Assembly: GCA_944387385.1 (NCBI GenBank)
Contig: CALXES010000007.1
Coordinates: 1 to 64,000, forward strand
Direction: 5' to 3'
Source of the DNA: an uncultured Clostridia bacterium
GTDB lineage: Bacteria > Bacillota > Clostridia > TANB77 > CAG-465
DNA: 64,000 nucleotides
Part shown: piece by piece, positions 34,321-42,569 of the stretch
How positions within the stretch are numbered: position 1 is the first letter of the stretch
Layout: each line of letters begins with the position of its first letter
Notes under the pieces: model-generated
What the model saw: only the letters and a program-made list of their open reading frames with translations
Told to the model about the DNA's origin: nothing
Database searches by the model: none
Translations under genes and position numbers: made by a program

Positions 34321-34368
34321 ATCTAAATTAATTTTCATTTTATTTGCTTTTAATAGTATAAATTTCAT
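34300..34368 (-). CDS. Candidate 22-residue leader peptide of prs
   Basis: MKFILLKANKMKINLDIKT then ISV, 22 residues. AAGGAG precedes the ATG at 34368 at good spacing, which is stronger than chance for this region. The frame ends at TAA at 34300-34302. Its last third overlaps the 5' arm of the hairpin at 34271-34320, an arrangement like translated leaders that govern attenuation or re-folding. It may also be just a small protein, or chance. Confidence 0.45.
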   Translation of the reverse strand: MKFILLKANKMKINLDIKTISV

Positions 34369-34392
34369 TTTCTTCTCCTTAAATACAAGATA

Positions 34393-34421
34393 ATAATACA
34401 ATATTTATTAAAATTTGTCAA
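34393..34421 (-). promoter_or_regulatory. Promoter of the prs leader transcript
   Basis: TTGACA at 34416-34421 and TATTAT at 34393-34398 with a 17-base spacer on the minus strand, just upstream of the leader reading frame. Confidence 0.75.
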
Positions 34422-34660
34422 TAAAAAAAGTAGTCATACATAAAAGTATGACTACTTACTAATTCCCTAATTATTGCTAAAAAAGAATTTTATTTATATC
34501 ACTTAAATTAATTAAATAAATTAAAATTTGTAAATTAATACAAAAAGACTATTTAAATACAACAAGATTTATTATAAAACTATCTTGATTGCTACATGTA
34601 TTTAACACAAAATATATAAAAAAGGGAATTAGACATAGTTAGGCTGTTAGTAAAAGAGTA
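34422..34660 (-). ncRNA. Candidate structured RNA of unknown class
   Basis: This non-coding stretch between the PHP gene and prs is organised. CTAATTCCC (34459-34467) pairs with GGGAATTAG (34624-34632) to close an element of about 170 bases. Inside it TTAAATACA/TGTATTTAA (34553-34561 with 34597-34605) and CAAGAT/ATCTTG (34563-34568 with 34582-34587) form a nested hairpin. One base after the closing stem comes a perfect terminator hairpin (34428-34457) with a run of seven T's. Nothing matches a known RNA family that I recognise, and it is not tmRNA or SRP RNA. The 5' end is uncertain; a weak TATAAT is at 34741-34746. Confidence 0.35.
34428..34457 (-). terminator. Strong terminator between the candidate RNA and prs
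   Basis: AAGTAGTCATAC at 34428-34439 pairs with GTATGACTACTT at 34446-34457. The minus strand continues into seven T's, so it ends a minus-strand transcript coming from above. Confidence 0.9.
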
Positions 34661-34756
34661 CTCATTTAACTCAATTCAAATATCAAGCACCTATAAATTT
34701 AATTCTACTTTCTACAAGTATTATATGTTATATTTTTCATATTATACTTTTTTATT

Positions 34757-34795
34757 AAAAAATTCAAATTAATTTTTAATTAATCTGAATTTTTT
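34757..34795 (-). terminator. Terminator of the PHP gene
   Basis: An 18-bp stem with one G-U pair runs between 34757-34774 and 34778-34795 around a 3-base loop, with T's following on the minus strand. Confidence 0.7.
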
Positions 34796-34800
34796 AACTT

Positions 34801-35679
34801 TTATAATTTTATCCATTCTTCTACTACTTCTTTAGGTATATTCAAGTTTCCTCTACCTATTCCTATTTCAATATCTGGCTTCTTTCTTCCGTGATAGTCG
34901 CTTCCACCGCTAATATATAAGTTATTATTCCTAGCATAATTTATCAATTCTTTCATTTGTTCCTCAGTAGCTGATGGATGAAAACATTCAATTCCATCTA
35001 GATCTTTTTCTTTTCTAAGCTCATCAATAAATTCAATTGTATTATCAAATCTATATTCAAAAGGATGTGCTAAAAAAGCTATTCCTCCTGCTTTATGTAT
35101 TATATCTACAACATCTTTATATTGTGGCTTAGGTGTATTATCTGAACCCGTATAATACTCACTATCTGGATTCATTAATCCCTTTCTAATAAATAGGTTC
35201 AGTGAAGTAGCAAACTCTCCTAAAATTTTATGGTTTTCTTTATGTCTTACAAGTTCTTTATAAATATAAATTGTAATATAATCTGTCAAAGGAATATCTT
35301 TTTCTATTTTACTCTCATCATAAATAAGTCCTTTTTTATCACATACATCTAATAATTTTCTTTTAGATTCTTCTTGCTGCTTTTTTAATACCTTTTCAGA
35401 GAAAAATTTTTGTGACCATTCCTCTATCAAACTAAGATCTTTTATCTTATATCCTAGAACTTCAATTTTTTTATTTTTAAATGTAGCATTCATTTCAACA
35501 CCTTTTATTATATTTCCTGTAAAAATATTATTTTTAAGGGCATCATCTTCATATTGCTTACATGTATTATGATCTGTTATTGAAATATAGTCCAACTTTT
35601 TTTCTTCACATAATTTTAACACTTCTTCTACCGTCTTATCTCCATCAGAATATTTTGTATGCATATGCATATCTATCAT
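34801..35679 (-). CDS. PHP-domain phosphoesterase
   Basis: The 292-residue protein begins MIDMHMHTKYSDG with the PHP metal-binding HxH, then ISITDHNT (about 34-41). Further ligands are in FLAHPFEY and GSDYHG near residue 268. This is the YciV/TrpH-type group of PHP phosphoesterases (5'-3' exonuclease/nucleotide phosphoesterases). The ATG at 35679 lies after GGGAGTGA. A GTG at 35688 lies inside that site. It has no operon partner except the terminator below. Confidence 0.85.
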   Translation of the reverse strand: MIDMHMHTKYSDGDKTVEEVLKLCEEKKLDYISITDHNTCKQYEDDALKNNIFTGNIIKGVEMNATFKNKKIEVLGYKIKDLSLIEEWSQKFFSEKVLKKQQEESKRKLLDVCDKKGLIYDESKIEKDIPLTDYITIYIYKELVRHKENHKILGEFATSLNLFIRKGLMNPDSEYYTGSDNTPKPQYKDVVDIIHKAGGIAFLAHPFEYRFDNTIEFIDELRKEKDLDGIECFHPSATEEQMKELINYARNNNLYISGGSDYHGRKKPDIEIGIGRGNLNIPKEVVEEWIKL

Positions 35680-35727
35680 AAATATCACTCCCTATATTAC
35701 TACTTGTAATTATATCATAAATATATA

Positions 35728-35757
35728 AAAAAACTAACTATTCCTAGTTAGTTTTTT
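35728..35757 (-). terminator. Terminator of the second tRNA cluster
   Basis: AAAAAACTAACTA at 35728-35740 pairs with TAGTTAGTTTTTT at 35745-35757 around TTCC. Confidence 0.85.
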
Positions 35758-35771
35758 GTATTGCTACACAT

Positions 35772-35847
35772 TGGTGGTCAGAGAGGGAATCGAACCCCCG
35801 ACACGGGGATTTTCAGTCCCCTGCTCTACCGACTGAGCTATCTGACC
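35772..35847 (-). tRNA. trnF: tRNA-Phe (GAA), copy 2
   Basis: Identical to the copy at 30242-30317, including the CCA and spacer to the next tRNA. Confidence 0.97.
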
Positions 35848-35856
35848 AGAAAAATA

Positions 35857-35933
35857 TGGCGACCTGAATGGGGCTCGAACCCACGACCTCTAGCGTGACA
35901 GGCTAGCGTTCTAACCAACTGAACTACCAGGCC
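35857..35933 (-). tRNA. trnD: tRNA-Asp (GTC), copy 2
   Basis: Identical to the copy at 30327-30403. The spacers between the tRNAs match too. Confidence 0.97.
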
Positions 35934-35943
35934 AAACAATAAG

Positions 35944-36019
35944 TGGTGGGCACTACAGGGCTCGAACCTGTGACCCCCTGCTTGTAAGGCAGATGCTCTC
36001 CCAACTGAGCTAAGCGCCC
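35944..36019 (-). tRNA. trnV: tRNA-Val (TAC), copy 2
   Basis: Identical to the copy at 30414-30489. It is the first gene of the second cluster, 8 bases below the palindrome at 36027. Confidence 0.97.
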
Positions 36020-36026
36020 ACTTACC

Positions 36027-36071
36027 TGTTGACAAATATTATTATAACTTAACGAATAATATTTGTCAACA
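36027..36071 (-). promoter_or_regulatory. Consensus promoter inside a perfect 17-bp inverted repeat
   Basis: TGTTGACAAATATTATT at 36027-36043 and AATAATATTTGTCAACA at 36055-36071 are perfect inverted repeats around 11 bases. On the minus strand TTGACA (36064-36069) and TATAAT (36041-36046) with a 17-base spacer make a consensus promoter for the second tRNA cluster. The upper arm (36055-36071) holds the -35 box. The lower arm (36027-36043) overlaps the end of the -10 box and the start site. Confidence 0.8.
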
Positions 36072-36086
36072 TTTTTTTATTAATTT

Positions 36087-37541
36087 CTAATACATTTTTT
36101 TAGCATTAACTATTATTTCATCTATTCTTAATCTATACGTACCATAATTAATTAATACTTCTTCAGCAAGATTTTCCGCCATCTTCTTAAATAGAAAATC
36201 CCCTTGTATTTTATCTGCATTATTAGTTATTGCTTTAACTAATTTTCTATCATCACTTACTTTACCAACAATTACTTTATATCCTAAATCATGACTTAAG
36301 TTTATAAGATCTGTAAATACATTCTCATTTATATTCTCTGTAGATAATATACTTGAACTAATCTTAACCTCATCTATTGGAAGCTCAGCAAAAAGCTCCA
36401 AAGATTCTTGTTTTATATCAAAATTATTTATTATTATAGACACTCCAACTTGCTTTAATCTTTCAAACATAACTTTATAGATTTCAAGCCTATTAATCTC
36501 TAAATCACCAGTCATTTCAACTTGTAAGCTATTTTCCGGCAAATCGTATGATGAAATAATATCACACATTGTATCAATAAATTCTTTTTTAAAAGCATTT
36601 TTATTTGAAATATTTACTGCTATTTGAACATTAGTATATCCCTTTTCTTTAAATTCAATTAGTTTTTCACACACAGCTTTTAAAACATATTCATCAAGTT
36701 TTATTGTAAGCCCCATCATTTCAGCTTGTGAAATAAAATATGCTGCATCCAAAGCACCTAAAACTGGATGATTCCATATTAAAAGTGCCTCAAAACCAAT
36801 CTTTGAAGTATCAGATACATTAATTCTTGGTTGTAAATCTATGCCAAATTCATTATCATCATATGCTTTTTTTAAATCTTTTTCCATCTTAACATTATTT
36901 TCAAGCTTTGCTTTAAGACTTTCATTATGAAAATAATAATCATTTCCACCATGCTCTTTTATATAATACATTGCATTATCTGCATAATTTACCAAATCTT
37001 TTCTAGTATAGTTTTCATTTTCTGTATTAAGCACAACACCCATACTATACTCAATTGATATTGTATTATTTTCAATAACAACAGGTTTATTCATATTAGC
37101 TTTTAAATCATCTAATATCATAACTACTTCTTCTTTAGAGCTTACTTGACTAATTATTATTGCAAATTCATCTCCACCAAGTCTATATGCAGAAGCATTT
37201 TTAGGTAATGATTCATCAAATTTTTGTGCCATTGCTTTTAGTAACTCATCACCAATATCATGTCCTAAAGTATCGTTTACTTGCTTAAATCCATCTAAAT
37301 CCATAAAGCATACAGCAACACTTTTATTTTGCTCTATTAATCTATCTAAATCTGAATAAAATAAATACCTATTACCTTTCCCTGTTAGTTCATCTGTATA
37401 TGCTTGCTTCTTTACTCTTTTATCTTTTTTTCCTATTATACATAATTTATATATAAGGATCGCAGCTATAGCTACTATAGCTGCCTTTAAAATTTCTATT
37501 AATATATCTTTATATTCCTCAATATAATTTAAAAAATCCAT
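36087..37541 (-). CDS. GGDEF diguanylate cyclase with a degenerate EAL domain
   Basis: The 484-residue product has one membrane segment (about 14-37), a GGDEF domain with an intact RLGGDEF motif near residue 124, and a C-terminal EAL-type domain. In the EAL part the substrate and metal residues are lost. The conserved LEITE loop reads VEMTGD, the DDFGTGYSS loop reads NNFDIKQES, and KLD is VKIS. So it is probably a c-di-GMP synthase with a non-catalytic EAL domain. The inhibitory I-site RxxD before GGDEF is also missing (PKNASAY). The ATG at 37541 follows AAAGGTG. Confidence 0.85.
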   Translation of the reverse strand: MDFLNYIEEYKDILIEILKAAIVAIAAILIYKLCIIGKKDKRVKKQAYTDELTGKGNRYLFYSDLDRLIEQNKSVAVCFMDLDGFKQVNDTLGHDIGDELLKAMAQKFDESLPKNASAYRLGGDEFAIIISQVSSKEEVVMILDDLKANMNKPVVIENNTISIEYSMGVVLNTENENYTRKDLVNYADNAMYYIKEHGGNDYYFHNESLKAKLENNVKMEKDLKKAYDDNEFGIDLQPRINVSDTSKIGFEALLIWNHPVLGALDAAYFISQAEMMGLTIKLDEYVLKAVCEKLIEFKEKGYTNVQIAVNISNKNAFKKEFIDTMCDIISSYDLPENSLQVEMTGDLEINRLEIYKVMFERLKQVGVSIIINNFDIKQESLELFAELPIDEVKISSSILSTENINENVFTDLINLSHDLGYKVIVGKVSDDRKLVKAITNNADKIQGDFLFKKMAENLAEEVLINYGTYRLRIDEIIVNAKKMY

Positions 37542-37560
37542 TTGAATCACACCTTTAAAC

Positions 37561-39981
37561 TTATCCTAAAACTATGTTAACAATTTTAGATTTTATAACT
37601 ATAATCTTCTTTATTTCTTTTCCATTCATGTAATTTTGTAAAGCTGGATTTTCTGTAGCAATTTTCTCTATTGTTTTTTCATCACTATTAGCAGGAACTG
37701 TTATTCTATATCTTACTGTTCCATTAATTTGAACAGGAATTTCAATTTCATCTGCAACTAGCTTAGATTCATCATATTCTGGCCATTTACTTTCAAAGAT
37801 ATAACCTTCAAATCCTAATCTTTGCCATAACTCTTCTGTAACATGTGGAGCTACTGGATTTAAAATTTGTAATAAAGGTTTAATGTACTTTTTGTTTACT
37901 TTATCTTGTTTATATAAAACATTTACATAGCTCATCATTGCTGCAATAGCTGTATTATATTTCATATCTTCATAATCTTCACTAACTTTTTTAATTACTA
38001 CATTTAATTCTCTATCTAATTCTTTTGAATGTATATCTTCATCTGTAGCTAAACTTTCCATTCTCATAACTCTATCCAAGAATTTTTTTGCGCCCTTTAC
38101 ACCATTTTCAGACCAAGGAGCAGACATACCATAATCTCCAATAAATAATATATATGTTCTTAAAGTATCTGCACCATATTCTTTTACAATATCGTCAGGG
38201 TTTACAACATTACCTTTAGATTTAGACATCTTACTTCCATCTGATGCAAGAATTAATCCTTGAGTTGTTCTTTTTGCATATGGCTCTGATGTAGGTACTA
38301 CTCCTATATCATATAAAAATCTATGCCAAAATCTAGAATAAATTAAATGACGAGTTACATGCTCCATTCCACCATTATAGCAATCTACTTGTTTCCAGTA
38401 ATCTAATGCCTCTTTAGAAGCTAAAGCATCATTATTCTTTGGATCCATATACCTTAAGAAATACCAAGATGATCCAGCCCATTGTGGCATAGTATCAGTC
38501 TCTCTTTTGGCGTCTTTACCACACTTTGGACATTTTGTATTTACCCAAGAGTCTACTTTAGCAAGTGGTGACTCTCCGTCTTCACCTGGTACAAAATCCT
38601 TAACATCAGGTAGTTCTAAAGGTAAATCTTCCTCTTTAAGTGGAACAAGACCACAATGCGGACATTTTACAATTGGCACTGGTTCTCCCCAATATCTTTG
38701 TCTTGCAAAAGCCCAGTCTTTCATATGATAATTTTTCTTTCTTCTACCAATGTTTTTCTCTTCTAAGAAGTTAATCATTTTTTCTTTTGCTTCTTTTACA
38801 GATAAACCATTTAAAATATCTGAATTTACTAATATACCATCTTCAATATCTAAATATGGTTCATTTTCTAGTGAAACTTCTTCACCTTTTTTATTTGCAA
38901 CAACTTGAATAATATCTATTCCAAATTTCTTAGCAAACTCATAGTCTCTTGTGTCATGTCCTGGAACTGCCATAATTGCTCCAGTACCGTATCCCATCAT
39001 TACATAGTCAGTAACCCATAAAGGTACAACCTTTCCTGTAACAGGATTTTCAATTTCAAGTCCATCTACTTTTACACCTGTTTTATTTTTAGCAAGCTCA
39101 ACTCTTTCAAATTCAGTCTTCTTAGCTGCACTTTTCTTATATTCTAATATTTCATCATAATTTAAAATTTCATTCTTATATTTTTCAAGAATTGGATGCT
39201 CTGGTGCAATAGCCATATATGTAACACCATATACAGTATCTGGTCTTGTTGTATATACTGTTAAAATATCTTCTTTTCCAAATAGTTTAAAATCTATTTC
39301 TGCTCCATATGATCTACCTATCCAGTTTTCCTGTTCAAGTCTTACTCTTGGTGGAAAATTAACTTCATCAAGTCCATCTAATAACTTATCTGCATAATCT
39401 GTAATCTTTAGCATCCAAACTTCTTTTTCCATTTGAACAATCTCACTATCACATCTATCGCAAACGCCACCTTGTGATTCTTCATTTGCAAGAATTACTC
39501 TACACTTTGGACAATAATTAACATATGTTTTATCCTTATAAGCAAGTCCATGTTCAAATAATTTTAAAAATATCCATTGTGTCCATTTATAATAATTAGG
39601 ATCAGTTGTATCTATCACTCTATCCCAGTCAAACGAAAATCCAACACTTTTTAATTGCTTTGTAAAAGTCTCGATATTTTTATCTGTTACTACTCTTGGA
39701 TGTATATTCTCTTTCATAGCATAATTTTCTGTTGGCAATCCAAATGCATCGAATCCTATAGGAAATAATACATTTTTTCCTTCCATTCTTTTTTTTCTAG
39801 ATAAAACTTCCATTCCCATAAAAGCCCTTACATGACCAACATGTAATCCTGCGCCTGATGGGTAAGGAAATTCAATTAATGCATAAAATTTTTCTTTATT
39901 TTTCTCTCCTGTTTCAGCATGAAAACAATTCTTTTCTTCCCAGATTTTTTGCCATTTTTTATCTATACTTTTATCATACAT
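37561..39981 (-). CDS. leuS: Leucyl-tRNA synthetase
   Basis: The 806-residue protein has the class I signature HVGH (about 47-50), the Zn-like Cys sets CPKCRVILAN and CDRC, the long CP1 editing domain with TRPDT, and KMSKS within SDGSKMSKSKGN near 570. It is full length for the family. It charges tRNA-Leu. It follows the dGTPase-like gene by 13 bases, and the GGDEF/EAL gene follows it by 19. No T-box is visible because it is internal to an operon. Confidence 0.97.
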   Translation of the reverse strand: MYDKSIDKKWQKIWEEKNCFHAETGEKNKEKFYALIEFPYPSGAGLHVGHVRAFMGMEVLSRKKRMEGKNVLFPIGFDAFGLPTENYAMKENIHPRVVTDKNIETFTKQLKSVGFSFDWDRVIDTTDPNYYKWTQWIFLKLFEHGLAYKDKTYVNYCPKCRVILANEESQGGVCDRCDSEIVQMEKEVWMLKITDYADKLLDGLDEVNFPPRVRLEQENWIGRSYGAEIDFKLFGKEDILTVYTTRPDTVYGVTYMAIAPEHPILEKYKNEILNYDEILEYKKSAAKKTEFERVELAKNKTGVKVDGLEIENPVTGKVVPLWVTDYVMMGYGTGAIMAVPGHDTRDYEFAKKFGIDIIQVVANKKGEEVSLENEPYLDIEDGILVNSDILNGLSVKEAKEKMINFLEEKNIGRRKKNYHMKDWAFARQRYWGEPVPIVKCPHCGLVPLKEEDLPLELPDVKDFVPGEDGESPLAKVDSWVNTKCPKCGKDAKRETDTMPQWAGSSWYFLRYMDPKNNDALASKEALDYWKQVDCYNGGMEHVTRHLIYSRFWHRFLYDIGVVPTSEPYAKRTTQGLILASDGSKMSKSKGNVVNPDDIVKEYGADTLRTYILFIGDYGMSAPWSENGVKGAKKFLDRVMRMESLATDEDIHSKELDRELNVVIKKVSEDYEDMKYNTAIAAMMSYVNVLYKQDKVNKKYIKPLLQILNPVAPHVTEELWQRLGFEGYIFESKWPEYDESKLVADEIEIPVQINGTVRYRITVPANSDEKTIEKIATENPALQNYMNGKEIKKIIVIKSKIVNIVLG

Positions 39982-39994
39982 GATTTATCTCTCC

Positions 39995-41125
39995 TTATTT
40001 ATATTTTTCATATTGTCTTTGTAAATAATTATCTGTCATACCAGAAATATAATCTATAATCTTTTGAGAATCGCTATTATTTTTTAAATATTCTTCACTC
40101 ATTTGGCTTAAATATTCTTTATATATATCATTTTGTTTATCTTCTAAATCTAATGCTCTACTATATACGCCATATAATGTTTCAATAGTTTTAGTATATC
40201 TTGCTCTATCTTCCTCTTTAATTGCTTGATAATATATATTTTCATAATTAAATTTCTTTAGAGTCTTTACAGCTTCATATACTTCTTTAGACATTGATAT
40301 ATAACCTTTATTATAACTATTCTTTATTATATCAACAATAATGTTATTCATTATTTGTGTATTTTCAGTTCCCAAATACCTTTTTACATTTTCTGGTAGC
40401 GTATCTTTATTAAATATACCGAGTCGATTTGCATCATCAATATCTTTTCCAATATACCCTATAATGTCTGATATTCTAACAACACATCCCTCTAAAGTCA
40501 TAGGTACCAGTCGTTTTATCTTCTCCTCATCATTTAAACACTCATTATATTCTTTATATAATGTTTCAAAGGTCTTGTTTCTATTTGGAGTATATTTTTC
40601 TTGAATAAATTCTCCATTGTGGCACATTATACCATCTAATACTTGTAATGTAAGATTTGTGCTTTCTCCTTTTTTTTCTGTTACAGTAAATACTCTTACA
40701 CTATTTAAATTATGTGCAAAACATTTTCCAGAATTATATGTTTTTGATATCTTATTTAAAATACTTTCACCAAAATGTCCATATGGTGTGTGACCAACAT
40801 CATGGCCCAAAGCAATAGCCTCACATAAATCTTCATTTAGTTCTAGTGCTCTTGCTATAGTTCTTGCTGCTTTTGAAACATATTGAACATGTGTCATTCT
40901 AGTAGATATATGATCATTAATTGGCTCTACAAAAACTTGAGTTTTTGACATATATCTTGTATAACAAGAAGAATGTATTATTTTATCTACATCTCTTGCA
41001 AATTCTAGTCTTATATCTTCATCTTGAGTATGTTCTCTTACTGCATCTTTTGATCTGCAAGCATACTTACTAAGATTTTTCTCAGATTTAAGCATTATCT
41101 TTTTTATCTTCTTATTATCTATCAC
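39995..41125 (-). CDS. dgt: dGTP triphosphohydrolase-like HD-domain protein
   Basis: The 376-residue product has the HD motif GHDVGHTPYGHFGE at about 105-118 with all metal ligands, the upstream RMTHVQYVSK His, and VVRISDIIGYIGKDIDD with the later Asp. This matches the dGTPase/SAMHD-like group. It hydrolyses dNTPs to nucleoside and triphosphate. I start at the GTG at 41125 because GGAGG lies seven bases before it. The longer frame to 41143 would start within the upstream gene. It lies between a lipid kinase gene and leuS. Confidence 0.85.
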   Translation of the reverse strand: MIDNKKIKKIMLKSEKNLSKYACRSKDAVREHTQDEDIRLEFARDVDKIIHSSCYTRYMSKTQVFVEPINDHISTRMTHVQYVSKAARTIARALELNEDLCEAIALGHDVGHTPYGHFGESILNKISKTYNSGKCFAHNLNSVRVFTVTEKKGESTNLTLQVLDGIMCHNGEFIQEKYTPNRNKTFETLYKEYNECLNDEEKIKRLVPMTLEGCVVRISDIIGYIGKDIDDANRLGIFNKDTLPENVKRYLGTENTQIMNNIIVDIIKNSYNKGYISMSKEVYEAVKTLKKFNYENIYYQAIKEEDRARYTKTIETLYGVYSRALDLEDKQNDIYKEYLSQMSEEYLKNNSDSQKIIDYISGMTDNYLQRQYEKYK

Positions 41126-41142
41126 AAACACACCTCCAAACA

Positions 41143-42024
41143 CTATAAAAACATATTAATTCCGCCTTCAATACAAGTTATTTCTATAGGAAATTCTGGT
41201 CCTTCATCGCCATCAACATCTGGTCTATCACAATTCCCTTTTATCTTTTCTATTACTATTTTTTTAGATTTTCTATAAATAATATTTTTATCTTCTAGAT
41301 TTCCTGTAAATGCTTTTGAAAGTAAAATTGCAACTTCATGCAAATTACAATTTTTAATTATTATTAGGTCTAAAAATCCATCTTGTATACTAGAGTCAGA
41401 AGTAAAATATGTCATACCTCCAACACTGCTTCCATTAAATACTAAAAACAAATTAATCTTTTCTGTAAACTCCTCTTCATCTGCCTTTATTCTTACACTA
41501 AAAGGTCTAAATTTAAAGAGCTCTTTTGCTCCAGTAATAAAATATGAAACTTTACCAAGCGTCTTTTTTAAATTCGGATCTGCTCTTTGAGAAGAATTTG
41601 TAAAAAGTCCAGCAGAACAAACATTTATAAAATACTTATCATTTGCTTTTCCAACATCTACACCACATACATTATTTTTTAATATTTTGTCTATTGAATC
41701 TAAATAACTATTTGGCATATTAATATGTTTTGCAAAATCATTTGATGTTCCTGCAGGGATTACTCCTAAAGGAGTTTTTATGTTATATTTCATCATTATT
41801 GTAACCACTCTATTTAATGTTCCGTCTCCACCAGCTACAACAATTCCATATAATTCTTCCTTATCTGAATCTTTTAAAAATTCTTCAAGATAATCATTTT
41901 CTCCTGCTCTATATATTATTACTTCTAAACCATTTTGCATAAACTTTTCAATTACTAAGTCTAAAAATTGTGAAAATTTACTTTGTCCAGCATTTGAATT
42001 ATATACTAATTTAACTTTCTTCAT
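41143..42024 (-). CDS. DagK/YegS-type lipid kinase
   Basis: The 293-residue protein has the kinase signature VAGGDGTLNRVV (about 63-74) and GVIPAGTSNDFAKH (about 87-100), characteristic of the diacylglycerol kinase catalytic (DagK/YegS/LCB5) family. It phosphorylates diacylglycerol or a related lipid and would feed phospholipid recycling. The ATG at 42024 follows AAAGGTGG. A GTG at 42033 lies inside that site. It heads a transcript with dgt and leuS. It is unrelated to the small DgkA at 15934. Confidence 0.88.
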   Translation of the reverse strand: MKKVKLVYNSNAGQSKFSQFLDLVIEKFMQNGLEVIIYRAGENDYLEEFLKDSDKEELYGIVVAGGDGTLNRVVTIMMKYNIKTPLGVIPAGTSNDFAKHINMPNSYLDSIDKILKNNVCGVDVGKANDKYFINVCSAGLFTNSSQRADPNLKKTLGKVSYFITGAKELFKFRPFSVRIKADEEEFTEKINLFLVFNGSSVGGMTYFTSDSSIQDGFLDLIIIKNCNLHEVAILLSKAFTGNLEDKNIIYRKSKKIVIEKIKGNCDRPDVDGDEGPEFPIEITCIEGGINMFL

Positions 42025-42107
42025 AAAATCCACCTTTCAAAAGGCATAGTACATTATGTATTATATTACAAAAATCCTTGAAATTCAAGGAAAAGACAAA
42101 AAATAAA

Positions 42108-42135
42108 AGAGATAACCACTAAATTGGTTATCTCT
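42108..42135 (-). terminator. Terminator of the dockerin-like gene
   Basis: AGAGATAACCA at 42108-42118 pairs with TGGTTATCTCT at 42125-42135, and the minus strand runs into a T-rich tract. Confidence 0.8.
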
Positions 42136-42147
42136 AAAATACACTCT

Positions 42148-42441
42148 TTATTTATAATAAATGTAGTCACAAATTAAAGCTGCATCATTTGTATTTATTT
42201 TTCCATCTTTATTTACATCATACTTTTCATAATCAGTATCATTTGGTTTAGATCCATCCAAATATAATTTACAAACATAATTCACATCTTCTTGAGTATA
42301 ATTATACTCCTCTAATGCTTCAACATTATCTTTTTGAATTGTATCGTCAATATTTGGCGCATACGTAACAGCAAAAGCTTGAGAACTCATAACTATTCCA
42401 GCCGCTAGTGCAAGCGCCCCAAATTTCAATTTGTTTTTCAT
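42148..42441 (-). CDS. Small secreted protein with a dockerin-type repeat
   Basis: The 97-residue product starts at the ATG at 42441, after GGGGGAGG. It has a clear signal peptide (KNKLKFGALALAAGIVMSSQAFA) with an AFA cut site. The mature part ends in a dockerin-type calcium-binding loop DVNKDGKINTNDAALICDYI (about 75-94), preceded by an EF-hand-like region (YNYTQEDVNYVCKLYLDG). Dockerins bind cohesins, but no cohesin gene is visible. It could bind calcium alone or anchor to a scaffold elsewhere. Confidence 0.7.
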   Translation of the reverse strand: MKNKLKFGALALAAGIVMSSQAFAVTYAPNIDDTIQKDNVEALEEYNYTQEDVNYVCKLYLDGSKPNDTDYEKYDVNKDGKINTNDAALICDYIYYK

Positions 42442-42569
42442 AAATACCTCCCCCTTACTGTTACTTTGATTATATATCAAAAAATAATTTTATTCAATAA
42501 AAGACAAATATTATAACTAAATAGTTTTAATTATTTCAGTTAGATTTCAATATAATTTTAATTGAGTTA

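Noticed and set aside
35838-36035. A 65-residue reading frame over the second tRNA cluster
   Set aside because: It lies within three tRNA genes on the same strand and its translated product merely reflects the tRNA sequence.
39982-39994. T-box or other tRNA-dependent leader before leuS
   Set aside because: The gap is only 13 bases, inside an operon.
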